Positions 26,596-36,271 of a DNA stretch of 64,000 nt are shown here, piece by piece. The stretch is from positions 248,001 to 312,000 of the forward strand of contig OZ271831.1 of the NCBI GenBank assembly GCA_965601455.1, written 5' to 3'. Numbering within the stretch: position 1 is the stretch's first letter; every line of letters starts with the position of its first letter. The notes beneath the pieces are model-generated. The model had not been told where the DNA came from and searched no databases. It saw only the letters and a list, made by a program, of their open reading frames with translations. The DNA comes from JANQEU01 sp965601455 (GTDB taxonomy: Bacteria > Bacteroidota > Bacteroidia > Cytophagales > Cyclobacteriaceae). Made by a program: the position numbers and the translations under genes.

Positions 26596-27959
26596 TCCTC
26601 AAGAGACTTATTATAATTTGGAAGACCTTACAAAAACCCAATTCTTTCATTCAGAATTTTGCTTTTGTCTTTTCAGGCAAAACCTTCAATTTTCTAATTG
26701 GAATGGCAATAGTGCCGATTCTAGCACGACTCTATTCTCCAGCCACTTACGGATTATACGGGCTCTATTACGTTTTTGTAGCCAATTTAAGTATAGTCGT
26801 GTCTTTAAGGATACCTGCTGCAATTATCGTTACGGAAAATGAGAAAGAGCTGAAAAGCTTACTAAAGTCAATCAGCACTTTGGTGATCATAATGATTGTC
26901 TTTTGTTCCGGAGTCTTCATTTTATTTGATGATTGGATTTATTCCGTATTTAATGCTGAAAAGCTAAAGAATCATGGGGCATTGGTAATTCTTGGAGTGT
27001 TTTTCACCACTCTAGCTGGAACTTTGGGTAATTGGAATGTTAGATCCAAGATATTTAAGAAGTCTACCTTTATTTCCGTTGGTGAATCAGTCGCAATCAA
27101 GGCGACAAACTTATGCCTTGGTTTAATTGGGTTGCCTTCAGGATTAATCTGGGGTGACATTATCGGCAAGTCAGTTGCAATCTTTCTTCAATTCGTGCTT
27201 TTCATAAGACGTAAATGGGATTATCTAGTTCCCGAAATACGGTTCCGAGTATTTGTCTCCGTGTTCAAGAAATATAAAGAGTATCCTTATTTCATTTTTC
27301 CGTCAGCTTGGATGGTTGTTTTTACAAGTAACTTAATTGTCTTATTTATTTCTAATCAATACAGTATTGAAATGGTTGGAAGTTTTACCATGGCCTCATC
27401 TATACTGTTTTTGCCGGTCAATCTGGTTGCCAATGCCTCTCAGCCTTTGATCATGCAGAAAGCAGTTGAGTCAAAAGAAAATGTTTCCAGTCTAAAGGAA
27501 AATATATCTCGATTTATAAAAGTGGTTCTGTACGCTGGATCCATTATTGTTTTTGCAATCTTCATGCTGATTGAGTCGATCATCAATATTTTCTTAGGAA
27601 TAGGATGGCAGGACACAGCACTCATAATTCAAATATTGAGTCCAATGTTGGTATTTCAGACACTTTTTATCGTGACAACCGGATTACTTTTAGGAATGAG
27701 TCTTAATCGGTCTATGCTTTTGGTGCAATCCGTAAGAGCAAGTTGGATTTTAGTCACGATCGGACTTATGTTTTTCCTAGATTGGTCCTTTGTGGGAGAG
27801 CTTATGATTTATTCCGGCTTGTCAACTGTAATGTTAATTGGCCTTTGCATATTCATTCTGAAGGTTAGTGGGCTACTGGACCTAAGAACCTATTTTTGGG
27901 CATTTCTTACTTACATTCTAAGTGTTGCAATTGGACTAACATTCTTCAGAATATGGTAG
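26592..27959 (+). CDS. Wzx-type O-antigen/polysaccharide flippase
   Basis: The 455-residue protein has about twelve to fourteen transmembrane segments and the N-terminal pattern FVFSGKTFNFLIGMAIVPIL followed by YSPATYGLYGLYY, typical of Wzx flippases. The start is a GTG that overlaps the stop of the acyltransferase gene in GTGA. It should export the island's lipid-linked repeat unit across the inner membrane. The 3' end overlaps the methyltransferase start by seven bases. Confidence 0.85.
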   Translation: MILKRLIIIWKTLQKPNSFIQNFAFVFSGKTFNFLIGMAIVPILARLYSPATYGLYGLYYVFVANLSIVVSLRIPAAIIVTENEKELKSLLKSISTLVIIMIVFCSGVFILFDDWIYSVFNAEKLKNHGALVILGVFFTTLAGTLGNWNVRSKIFKKSTFISVGESVAIKATNLCLGLIGLPSGLIWGDIIGKSVAIFLQFVLFIRRKWDYLVPEIRFRVFVSVFKKYKEYPYFIFPSAWMVVFTSNLIVLFISNQYSIEMVGSFTMASSILFLPVNLVANASQPLIMQKAVESKENVSSLKENISRFIKVVLYAGSIIVFAIFMLIESIINIFLGIGWQDTALIIQILSPMLVFQTLFIVTTGLLLGMSLNRSMLLVQSVRASWILVTIGLMFFLDWSFVGELMIYSGLSTVMLIGLCIFILKVSGLLDLRTYFWAFLTYILSVAIGLTFFRIW

Positions 27960-28678
27960 ATAGAAAAAGTGTTGTAGAGTTCTATGACAATTTCTCAGAT
28001 TCTCAAATAAAGATGGGAATTAATAGTAGGCATTTGTCCATCCAAAGATGGCTTGAAGATCTAGGTTTAAAGCGAAACCATAATGTCTTGGAAGTAGGTT
28101 GTGGAATTGGAACATTGAGTGACCTGATCCTGACATACTTAAACTCTGATTCGAACTACCTGGGTGTAGATATAAGCTCGAAAAGTATAAAAATTGCTGA
28201 GAAACATCTTGCTCGATTTAAGAACACAAGGTTTGAAACCATAGATTTCACAAAGGAAGAGCTTGAAAGGGAATTTGATGTAATTGTGCTTCCCGACGTA
28301 ATAGAACACATCCCAATTGACTTACATTCAAAGCTTTTTTCAAACTTGTCAAAATCATTATCGAGTGATGGTTTCATGGTAATAAACATTCCACATCCCG
28401 ATTACTTACAGTACTGTATAGATAAAGAAATGCCAGGGCTTCAAATAATTGATCAACCTGTGCATACAGAGATATTAGCAAATGCTCTTTCCAGTTCCGG
28501 TTTGCATATAGATTTTCTTTCTTCCTACAGTGTTTTCATTAAACCATTCGACTATCAAATTCTTAGAATTAGACGAATTCCAAATGCTGTTGATTATAGA
28601 TCCATTACACCTAAGAAAGAGGCTTTTTTCCGAAGACTAGATAGGAGGATCCGAAGTTTTACAAAGTTGAAATTGTAA
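27953..28678 (+). CDS. Class I SAM-dependent methyltransferase
   Basis: The 241-residue protein has the SAM motif NVLEVGCGIGTLSDLIL near residue 44, GVDISSKSIKIAEK as the acidic loop, and the motif LPDVIEHIP seen in UbiG-like enzymes. The ATG at 27953 is preferred over an in-frame TTG at 27896 that lies inside the flippase gene. It is the second methyltransferase of the island and is not closely similar to the first by eye. It probably methylates a glycan or its precursor. Confidence 0.85.
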   Translation: MVDRKSVVEFYDNFSDSQIKMGINSRHLSIQRWLEDLGLKRNHNVLEVGCGIGTLSDLILTYLNSDSNYLGVDISSKSIKIAEKHLARFKNTRFETIDFTKEELEREFDVIVLPDVIEHIPIDLHSKLFSNLSKSLSSDGFMVINIPHPDYLQYCIDKEMPGLQIIDQPVHTEILANALSSSGLHIDFLSSYSVFIKPFDYQILRIRRIPNAVDYRSITPKKEAFFRRLDRRIRSFTKLKL

Positions 28679-28687
28679 CTTCAGGCA

Positions 28688-29905
28688 ATGAATATGCAAG
28701 GTAGTCTTGTATTATTAACGTTGGAATTTCCATACGGATTGCGCGAAACGTACCTGGAAACCGAGATCAATTATTTATCCGAACACTTTACCGAAGTTCA
28801 TATAATCTCATCTTCCAAAAAAGGAACTCCCAGAATCACCCCCGAAAATGTTATCGTCCACTCGGTTAAAGGAAACGATAAATTCAAACCGACTGCCTTG
28901 GTATTTAATTTTCTCGCCATATGTGAGTTGTACTTTTTCACCTTTCTGAAATCGAGGATGAGATGGAATTACCTTATTCATATTAAAAGCTTCTTGCACC
29001 ATTTTCAGAATGATTATTCTAAACTCCATGAAATAAAGAGGATTATTATTAGGGGTGACCTGTGGGATTCATTATTTTATGATTATTGGATGGTAAATAG
29101 CAGTTTAAGCTTAATATTCCTAAAGAAACGGGGTTTTATTAAAGGACCAATTGTTTGCCGTGCCCACGGATTCGATCTTTACGATGAGAGGCATATTGAA
29201 GGAGCAGTACCTTTTCAGGAGTTTAAATTACAGTTTCTTGACAAAATATATCCTGTTTCGTCTCACGGGAAAGATTACTTATTAGCGAAGTCCTCAAAAG
29301 ACCAATCCCCGAAGATAAAGGCAAGGCATCTCGGTGTTGAATCTGCTAAGTATATACCAGATAAGGGCAATGAAAACATCATTGTGTCGTGCGCATCGAT
29401 GCTGCCATTTAAGCAAATTCCCATGTTAGCGGAATCGATTAATAACTTAAAAATAGACGTGAAATGGGTTCATTTTGGTGATGGACCTGACATGGATATT
29501 GTCCTTTCCATTGCCGAACGTTTTCCTAAAAACATAAGCGTGGAGCTGAAGGGGAACGTGGGGAACAATGAAATTCTAAAATACTATGAAAACAATTACG
29601 TCAGGGTATTTGTATCGCTAAGCTTATCTGAAGGACTACCCGTTTCCATGATGGAAGCGCAATCTTTTGGAATACCGATTTTAGCACTATCTGTTAATGG
29701 GATTCCGGAAATTGTTAATTACAAAACAGGAATGCTGCTCCCTAAGGAGTCCACAAACAACGACATTACCTTGGCCTTAAAAGAGATTTTATCCAATAAG
29801 AAGTCGTTTAATCGAATAGAGATCTTAAATCAATTCCAAAAAGAATTTAGTGCAAGTCATAATTACACTAAATTTTGTAAGAACTTGGGATCCTTGATTA
29901 TATGA
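28688..29905 (+). CDS. Glycosyltransferase family 4 protein
   Basis: The 405-residue GT-B enzyme opens with LTLEFPYGLRETYLETEI, the WcaL-type N-terminus. The donor half carries RAHGFDLYDE, the strand VSCASMLPFKQ and the E-x7-E region SLSEGLPVSMMEAQSFGIP. An alternative start is the Met at 28694. It overlaps the next glycosyltransferase gene in ATGA, so translation is probably coupled. Confidence 0.9.
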   Translation: MNMQGSLVLLTLEFPYGLRETYLETEINYLSEHFTEVHIISSSKKGTPRITPENVIVHSVKGNDKFKPTALVFNFLAICELYFFTFLKSRMRWNYLIHIKSFLHHFQNDYSKLHEIKRIIIRGDLWDSLFYDYWMVNSSLSLIFLKKRGFIKGPIVCRAHGFDLYDERHIEGAVPFQEFKLQFLDKIYPVSSHGKDYLLAKSSKDQSPKIKARHLGVESAKYIPDKGNENIIVSCASMLPFKQIPMLAESINNLKIDVKWVHFGDGPDMDIVLSIAERFPKNISVELKGNVGNNEILKYYENNYVRVFVSLSLSEGLPVSMMEAQSFGIPILALSVNGIPEIVNYKTGMLLPKESTNNDITLALKEILSNKKSFNRIEILNQFQKEFSASHNYTKFCKNLGSLII

Positions 29906-30960
29906 TTGTTGGTAAAAACATTCTCATAATCTCGCCGGAGCATTGGGATTATAATAAAGTGTCTAAGCATCATTATGCCCGTACTCTTTCTGAGAGAGGA
30001 AATAATGTTTTCTTTTTGAATCCAACAAATAGCCGTTTTCGAAAGAAAAGGATACATAGTAATCTTTTCTCGGTTGATTTCCCACACCATGCAAAAGGAA
30101 TTAGGTGGCTTGGAAAATGGATTCGATCACTTTGCATTCGCAGGGACTTTGGGCAACTGGAGAAGTCTCTTGGTACTTCTATCGATATCATATGGAATTT
30201 TGACTCTTCCAGGTTCTACGACCTCAGTTTGATTAAGTCATCAGTTCTTCGAATATGCCATTTGGTAGATCTTAATCAGGATTTTCAAAGAGCGTCACTA
30301 GCAAGAAGTTCTGATGTCTGTTTTGGTAACTCAAATCCAATAATTGATATTTTGCTTAATTATAATAGCCGGGTATTTAAGATCAATCATGGAGTTAAGA
30401 TCAATTCTGCAAGTAACAAATTGATGAATCTTCCAGGAAGTAATCGAATAAAAGCAGTGTATAGCGGAAATTTAGATATCAAATATCTTGATATCCCATT
30501 GCTAGTAAATCTTGTTAAAAAGCATGAGCGAGTTGACTTTTTGTTTGTTGGGAATTATCAGAGGGATAATCCGTTAACCAAGCTTGGAAATAGTAATGTT
30601 CATTTATTGGGTCAGATGCCATCGGAAGCTTTGATTGACATTTATGACAAGGCGGATCTTCTTTTAGTGATTTATGATTGCGAAAAGTATCTTTTGCAAT
30701 TGGCCAATCCCCACAAAATCATGGAATATTTAGCTTCAGGGAAAACAGTTATTGCTACCAAGACTTTGGAATATTTGGATTCTGAACTCATTGAGATGAC
30801 CTCTTCGAGGGAAGATTTCTACGGGAAATTCGGGAAAGTAATCGACAATCTTGACGAATACAACAATCCTCAGAGGCGAAAGAAGCGTATTGATTTTGCC
30901 ATGGATAATAGTTACGAGAGACAGATTGAACGAATTGAGAAAATCTTGAACACTTTATGA
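29902..30960 (+). CDS. Glycosyltransferase (GT-B fold)
   Basis: The 352-residue protein has a GT-B layout. The N-terminal half begins ILIISPEHWDYNKVSKHHYA. The C-terminal half has AVYSGNLDIKYLDIPLL, LLGQMPSEALIDIYDKADL and the motif NPHKIMEYLASGKTVIATKT, where K-x-x-E-Y-L-A is the usual donor-binding signature. It is coupled through ATGA overlaps at both ends. Donor and acceptor sugars are unknown. Confidence 0.85.
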   Translation: MIVGKNILIISPEHWDYNKVSKHHYARTLSERGNNVFFLNPTNSRFRKKRIHSNLFSVDFPHHAKGIRWLGKWIRSLCIRRDFGQLEKSLGTSIDIIWNFDSSRFYDLSLIKSSVLRICHLVDLNQDFQRASLARSSDVCFGNSNPIIDILLNYNSRVFKINHGVKINSASNKLMNLPGSNRIKAVYSGNLDIKYLDIPLLVNLVKKHERVDFLFVGNYQRDNPLTKLGNSNVHLLGQMPSEALIDIYDKADLLLVIYDCEKYLLQLANPHKIMEYLASGKTVIATKTLEYLDSELIEMTSSREDFYGKFGKVIDNLDEYNNPQRRKKRIDFAMDNSYERQIERIEKILNTL

Positions 30961-32171
30961 GAGTGTTAGTTGTAAGTATATCATTTCCTCCAAAGAAGGA
31001 TCCTGAGTGTATACAAACCGCCAGATACTTCAAGTACTTGTCTAAACATCGTGAATTAATATTAGATATTTTAACCACAAAATCTCCAACTCTTTTTATG
31101 CCTGAAGATGAGTCTCTTAAAATTTTTGATAAAGGGTATCAAACTAAATATGAGATCAAAATATTTGAAAATCGCTACTTGAATTTTATTCTAAGGTTTT
31201 TGCCATCTACCATTTATTCCTTACCTGATTCGAAGGCTCCATTTCATCTAAAATGGGAAAAAGCTATCAACGGTCTTCATGAAAAGCCGGATATTGTTTA
31301 TTCTAGGAGTTATCCACTTAGTTCAAATTTAATGGCCTACAGAGTAGTAGAACATTTTGATATTCCTTGGGTATTGCATTTAAGTGACCCATGGGCGGAT
31401 TCTCCTCTGCATGATTACAGCAAGAAAGAAAAAGACTTTCACGAATTATGGGAAAGACGTTGCTTTCAAAGAGCTTCAAGAATATGTTTGACCAGTACAA
31501 AATCAAGGAACTTTTACATTCGTAAATACCCTCAATTTGAGGCCAAACTAAAGCTGTTTCCAAATGTTTTTGATCCCGATGATCTCAAATCGAATAGAAT
31601 TGAACCCAGTCAAAAGTTACGTATTGTATACACTGGGGGTTTAGCTGGAACACGCTCTCCAAAAGTGTTTCTGGATGCATTGCAAAAGTTTTGTCAAACC
31701 AATCAAAAATCTGACAAATTAGAAGTGATTTTTGCCGGACCAATGGATCGAAGAATGGCGACATTGGTAGGTAGCTACAATATCCCCAACTTTACACACT
31801 TAGGGGAACTCAATCTAGATGAATCGCTGGAGTTGCAAAGAAGTGCGCATGTTCTACTGATCATTGATAGTCAAATTGTAGATAGTGCGAAGTCAATGTT
31901 TTTCCCTTCTAAAATTTTGGAATATGTACTTTCTGAAAGGAAAATGATGGCCATTACAAATAAAGAGAGTACGACGGCAGTTTTACTAGAAAATCAGGGA
32001 CATGAACACTTTGATTTTGATGAGATGGACGAAGTAGTTTCATATTTGAACAAAATCACCATGAGATTTCTGGAAGGTCAATTATCTGATTTTCATGTTA
32101 CAATGGAAGGTAAGGAATTTGATGCTGCGTACAATGCCAATAGATTATGCCAACTGTTTAGGGACTTATGA
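30957..32171 (+). CDS. Glycosyltransferase family 4 protein
   Basis: The 404-residue enzyme opens with VLVVSISFPPKKDPECIQTA, as in GT4 proteins that start by scanning for nucleotide-sugar substrates. LHLSDPWADSP and the donor-half signature FPSKILEYVLSERKMMAI are present. It overlaps the upstream and downstream genes in ATGA. It probably adds one sugar to the repeat unit. Confidence 0.85.
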   Translation: MRVLVVSISFPPKKDPECIQTARYFKYLSKHRELILDILTTKSPTLFMPEDESLKIFDKGYQTKYEIKIFENRYLNFILRFLPSTIYSLPDSKAPFHLKWEKAINGLHEKPDIVYSRSYPLSSNLMAYRVVEHFDIPWVLHLSDPWADSPLHDYSKKEKDFHELWERRCFQRASRICLTSTKSRNFYIRKYPQFEAKLKLFPNVFDPDDLKSNRIEPSQKLRIVYTGGLAGTRSPKVFLDALQKFCQTNQKSDKLEVIFAGPMDRRMATLVGSYNIPNFTHLGELNLDESLELQRSAHVLLIIDSQIVDSAKSMFFPSKILEYVLSERKMMAITNKESTTAVLLENQGHEHFDFDEMDEVVSYLNKITMRFLEGQLSDFHVTMEGKEFDAAYNANRLCQLFRDL

Positions 32172-33283
32172 ACAAAGTTGCTATTATAGTTGGGACAAGA
32201 CCAGAAGCAATTAAACTTCTCCCAGTTTATTTAAGTTCTGTAAACATTTCATCGATAGAGACGACTCTGATTTCAACGGGTCAACATAGGGAAATGCTGG
32301 AGCAAATTTTCTCTTTTTTTGAGGTTACGCCAGATATTAATCTGGATTTGATGACCCATAATCAGGATCTGGCGCAATTTGCTGGGAAGGTTTTTCGAGA
32401 TTTGGGGTTGATTTTGGATCGCATAAAACCCAATTACCTCATGGTTCAGGGTGATACAACTACTGCCATGATTGCATCCATCATTGGATTCTACAAAAGA
32501 ATACGAGTTTGTCATATTGAAGCTGGATTGAGAACTAACAATCTCCACAATCCTTTTCCTGAAGAACTTAATAGGAGAATTATTTCATTGGCTGCTGATA
32601 TACATTTTGCTCCAACCGAATTAGCCAGAAATAACTTGGTTAGAGAAGGAATTGAAAGGGTGTACGTAGTAGGGAACACTGTCATTGACAGTGTTCTCTA
32701 TTCTGAAAAGAAAATTAGTGACTCGAAAATGGTTTATGAGAAGAGGTTTGCCTACCTAAATAATTTTGATAAGACCATTCTAATCACCTGTCATAGGCGA
32801 GAAAATTTTGGGGAGATTTTGGTGGAGATATGTGAGGCAATTAGAGAATTAGCTATGAAGTTCCAAGAGGTTGGTTTTGTTTTTCCAGTTCACTTAAATC
32901 CAAACATTCGCACGACAGTCTTCGATAAATTGGAAATTGTATCCAATGTCAGATTAATTGAGCCTCTTCCATATGATGACATGGTTTATTTAATGATGCA
33001 GAGTGATCTGATCCTGACGGATTCAGGAGGAATTCAGGAAGAGGCACCCTCACTGAATACTCCAGTGTTAGTTATGCGAGAGACTACCGAAAGAGTAGAA
33101 GGGATAGAGGCGGGAACAGCAAAATTATGCGGGACAAAAAAAGACTCAATATTTCAGGCAGTTATTGAGTTGCTGACCAATTCGGTCATCAAAAATCGCA
33201 TGATTCATGCGGATAACCCTTATGGAGATGGACAGACATCAAAACGAATATGGGACGTACTTCGAGACGAGTTAGTGCAATAG
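32168..33283 (+). CDS. wecB: UDP-N-acetylglucosamine 2-epimerase, non-hydrolysing
   Basis: The 371-residue enzyme converts UDP-GlcNAc to UDP-ManNAc. All family motifs are visible: GTRPEAIKLLPV at residues 9-20, QGDTTTAM, CHIEAGLRTNN, PEELNRR, TCHRRENFGE and DSGGIQEEAP. No WecC dehydrogenase is adjacent, so the ManNAc product is either used directly or oxidised by an enzyme encoded elsewhere. The gene overlaps the next one by 34 bases. Confidence 0.95.
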   Translation: MNKVAIIVGTRPEAIKLLPVYLSSVNISSIETTLISTGQHREMLEQIFSFFEVTPDINLDLMTHNQDLAQFAGKVFRDLGLILDRIKPNYLMVQGDTTTAMIASIIGFYKRIRVCHIEAGLRTNNLHNPFPEELNRRIISLAADIHFAPTELARNNLVREGIERVYVVGNTVIDSVLYSEKKISDSKMVYEKRFAYLNNFDKTILITCHRRENFGEILVEICEAIRELAMKFQEVGFVFPVHLNPNIRTTVFDKLEIVSNVRLIEPLPYDDMVYLMMQSDLILTDSGGIQEEAPSLNTPVLVMRETTERVEGIEAGTAKLCGTKKDSIFQAVIELLTNSVIKNRMIHADNPYGDGQTSKRIWDVLRDELVQ

Positions 33284-34500
33284 TATACGTGTACAACAGC
33301 TACATGGACCCTCTATTTCAGTCTACGCTGTGGAAATATCTTTTGGAAGAGTCTGTTTCGAACCGATTCAATTTTTATCTAATAACATTTGAACAAAAGG
33401 AGTATGAATTAGTCCAATCAGAAAAGAACAGAGTTAAGACTGAGTTACGAAAAAAGGGTATTTACTGGTACCCGCTCAAATGGCATTCCGGTCATTTAAA
33501 ACTCTTTCTCAAAGCCTGGGATTTCATTACTTCACTATTCCTTTCCATCCTTATTCGATTAATTTATCAAACAAAAATTGTTATTTCACTAGGTACGGTG
33601 GCGGGAAGTTTTGCCTATCTACTTTCAAGAATGCTTCTGATGAAGAGCTTCATATATCAATTTGAAAGGCATAGTGAATTCTTAAAGGATTTCGGGATCT
33701 GGAAGGGTAGCACGATTTCATTTAGTTTGTTAAACTATTTGGAATCCATATCTGGGAATAATTCTGAGTGGATAGCGACCGGCACGAATCATATGCTCGA
33801 AAGACTAAAAAGAGAAGGTGCAAAAGGGAAAACTTATCTTCTACCTAGTTGCGTGGATGAAAATATTTTTGATTTCAGAATTCAGGATCGGAATAAACTT
33901 AGGAAATCTCTCGGTATTGACGACAGACTCGTGATTATCTATGTCGGAAAGTTTGGTGGCATATACTATAACCTTGAAGATATTACATCGTTCTTACACA
34001 ATTGGAAAGTGGAATTCCCTCAGTCCTTTTTCATTATACTGACTCCCCAGAATCAAGATGAGATCAGGAAAGCTCTTGGTATGAAAGGGATTAACTCTGA
34101 AAGCTCGTTTGTGGGAATTGCCGATTACTCGGAAGTTCCTAGTTGGATATCCGCTTCCGATTTAGGACTTGTTGCTGTCCCTTCACTCCCATCTCAAAAA
34201 TTCAGATCACCGATCAAAGTTGGTGAATATTTGTGCTGTGGCATTCCATATATTGTTGGACAGGGTATATCCGAAGACGATGTGGTTGCAAAAAAAAATA
34301 ATGTAGGTATAGTTTTAAGTTCTTATACAAGATCAGGAATTATACAGGGGAAACCTACTTTAAATCAATTGATCGATGAAAATCGCTTATCCCAGAGAAC
34401 AAGGTGTCGGCTAGCGGGTATTGAATACAGAGGTTTCTCTACGTTGAAAAGAACTGGGGCGGAAATATTCGATGATATTCACAAGAATTTAAGTAGTTAA
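33250..34500 (+). CDS. Glycosyltransferase (GT-B fold)
   Basis: The 416-residue protein has a GT-B pattern with VIIYVGKFGGIYYNLED as the donor-domain strand and FRSPIKVGEYLCCGIPYIVG as the E-x7-E-like region. The start ATG at 33250 lies inside wecB; an internal Met at 33304 is an alternative. An A9 run at 34290-34298 lies in the coding region. Its stop and the start of the carbamoyltransferase share a base in TAATG. Confidence 0.8.
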   Translation: MGRTSRRVSAIVYVYNSYMDPLFQSTLWKYLLEESVSNRFNFYLITFEQKEYELVQSEKNRVKTELRKKGIYWYPLKWHSGHLKLFLKAWDFITSLFLSILIRLIYQTKIVISLGTVAGSFAYLLSRMLLMKSFIYQFERHSEFLKDFGIWKGSTISFSLLNYLESISGNNSEWIATGTNHMLERLKREGAKGKTYLLPSCVDENIFDFRIQDRNKLRKSLGIDDRLVIIYVGKFGGIYYNLEDITSFLHNWKVEFPQSFFIILTPQNQDEIRKALGMKGINSESSFVGIADYSEVPSWISASDLGLVAVPSLPSQKFRSPIKVGEYLCCGIPYIVGQGISEDDVVAKKNNVGIVLSSYTRSGIIQGKPTLNQLIDENRLSQRTRCRLAGIEYRGFSTLKRTGAEIFDDIHKNLSS

Positions 34501-36248
34501 TGTCTCATATACTTGCTATTAATAGTGGTTTAAATGCCTCTGCGGGAGTTTTCAACGCAGGCAAACCTATATTTTGTATACAGGAGGAAAGATTATGCAG
34601 AGAGAAAAACTTTGGAGGATTTCCTGAGAAATCAATCAGTCATATACTCAGTCGGATAGCACCTGTGGATGAAATCCAATACGTAGTATTTACAAATTCT
34701 CGACCAGAATTAATTTCCAAGCTCGATTATATCAATAAATATCATCAGGCATTTATAGACGCTAGTAAAGCAGCTAATGAGTCATCACTTATCTCATCAA
34801 TCAAGAAACATCTTCGAACTACACCCTTTTTTGAATATCTGAAAAAGCGTCAAATCCAAAAGTCAGCAGATGACAAGAGTTGGTTGCTTTCCAAGGGTTT
34901 TTCCTTGGATCAGATCCAATATGTGGATCATCATTTATGCCATGCAGCCGCGGCATACTACGGGCTAGCAAGGGATCTTAAGGAACCGTATTTGATTTTT
35001 ACTCTTGATGGAGGTGGTGATGACCGTACCAGTACTGTTTATAAAGGTCAGAATGGTGTATTGGAGCCTATTGATTCTTCAGGGTCTTATTCTGTTGGAA
35101 ATATTTACTCTGCTGTCACCTACTTTCTTGGTTTCACACCACATGAACATGAATATAAACTCATGGGATTGTCACCTTACGTTAATAAGGATTATTCGAA
35201 AAGGTACAGAGATTTCTTTAAGAAGTTTGTAGAAGTCGTAGATGGAAATTTCAGAAATCCATACTTCTTAAGGCACTCGATCTTGATGAGTGAGTTAATA
35301 AAGGGTTTGAAAGCAAGTCGTTTCGATAATATATCTGCAGGGCTTCAATTGTTTACTGAAGAACTTATAACAGAATGGGTCGGCTACCATGTGAAAAAAA
35401 CAGGAATTAAAAAGGTCTTATGTAGCGGTGGAGTATTCATGAATGTTAAAGCGAATCAGAAGCTTGCGGAGCTGGATAAAGTAGAATTCATCGATGTCTT
35501 CCCATCTTGTGGGGATGAGACCAACATCTTCGGGGCAGCCTTTTTTATACACAATCGAAGATCGGAGACGAAATCTATTGGACTTTTAAATCAGTTCACA
35601 CTAGGATCTTCCCCAAAAAAGGATCTTGAGTTAGTTTTAGAAACGTATGCTGACCGCATAGAATGGAAGAAGTTAGATAATCCGGCTAAGAATGTTGCGC
35701 AACTTTTAGCGGAGAACAAAATTGTGGCAAGGTGTGTAGGGAATATGGAATTTGGAGCAAGAGCTCTTGGAAACAGGTCAATACTTGCCAATCCAAGTAA
35801 CCTGTCAAATGTTGCGAAAATTAATCGAGCAGTTAAGAAACGAGATTTTTGGATGCCATTCGCCCCAGCAATTCTCGAGGAGGATCTAGACCAATATTTT
35901 GATGTTCCATCATCTTTGAAAGATCAGAAATCACCTTATATGATGTTTTCTTTCAAGTCAAAGGAGCCTATTAGAGATTCAATAATTTGTGGCCTGCATC
36001 AGGGTGATCACACCGGGAGAGCACAGTCTGTAAGCAAAGCTTTAAATCCTGGTTTTTATGATCTTATAAAGGAATTCAAAAAGATTACCGGTATACCAGT
36101 TCTGCTCAATACATCATTTAATTTACATGGATATCCAATAGTGTCAAATTCGAAGGAAGCGATTTCTGTTATGCTTAACTCCGAAATAGACTATTTACTG
36201 TTGGATCATTATCTCCTGTCGAAAAAAATGGGCTCAGGGCTAAGTTGA
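34500..36248 (+). CDS. Carbamoyltransferase of the NodU/CmcH/TobZ family
   Basis: The 582-residue enzyme transfers a carbamoyl group from carbamoyl phosphate to a hydroxyl via a carbamoyl-adenylate. The Kae1-like N-terminal domain has the metal-binding HHLCHAAAAYYG near residue 145 and TLDGGGDDRTS. The C-terminal YrdC-like domain has MEFGARALGNRSILA, PFAPAILEED and LLNTSFNLHGYPIV. The length is normal. In this island the likely acceptor is a sugar of the surface polysaccharide, as for NodU acting on Nod factors; this is inference. Confidence 0.9.
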   Translation: MSHILAINSGLNASAGVFNAGKPIFCIQEERLCREKNFGGFPEKSISHILSRIAPVDEIQYVVFTNSRPELISKLDYINKYHQAFIDASKAANESSLISSIKKHLRTTPFFEYLKKRQIQKSADDKSWLLSKGFSLDQIQYVDHHLCHAAAAYYGLARDLKEPYLIFTLDGGGDDRTSTVYKGQNGVLEPIDSSGSYSVGNIYSAVTYFLGFTPHEHEYKLMGLSPYVNKDYSKRYRDFFKKFVEVVDGNFRNPYFLRHSILMSELIKGLKASRFDNISAGLQLFTEELITEWVGYHVKKTGIKKVLCSGGVFMNVKANQKLAELDKVEFIDVFPSCGDETNIFGAAFFIHNRRSETKSIGLLNQFTLGSSPKKDLELVLETYADRIEWKKLDNPAKNVAQLLAENKIVARCVGNMEFGARALGNRSILANPSNLSNVAKINRAVKKRDFWMPFAPAILEEDLDQYFDVPSSLKDQKSPYMMFSFKSKEPIRDSIICGLHQGDHTGRAQSVSKALNPGFYDLIKEFKKITGIPVLLNTSFNLHGYPIVSNSKEAISVMLNSEIDYLLLDHYLLSKKMGSGLS

Positions 36249-36271
36249 TCACTTAAAGAGAATATTAGTTG

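Noticed and set aside
34290..34298. A9 run as a phase-variable tract in the glycosyltransferase gene
   Set aside because: A and T runs of 8-9 are common in this AT-rich DNA (another A9 is near 24829), so one run carries little weight compared with the G8 tract.
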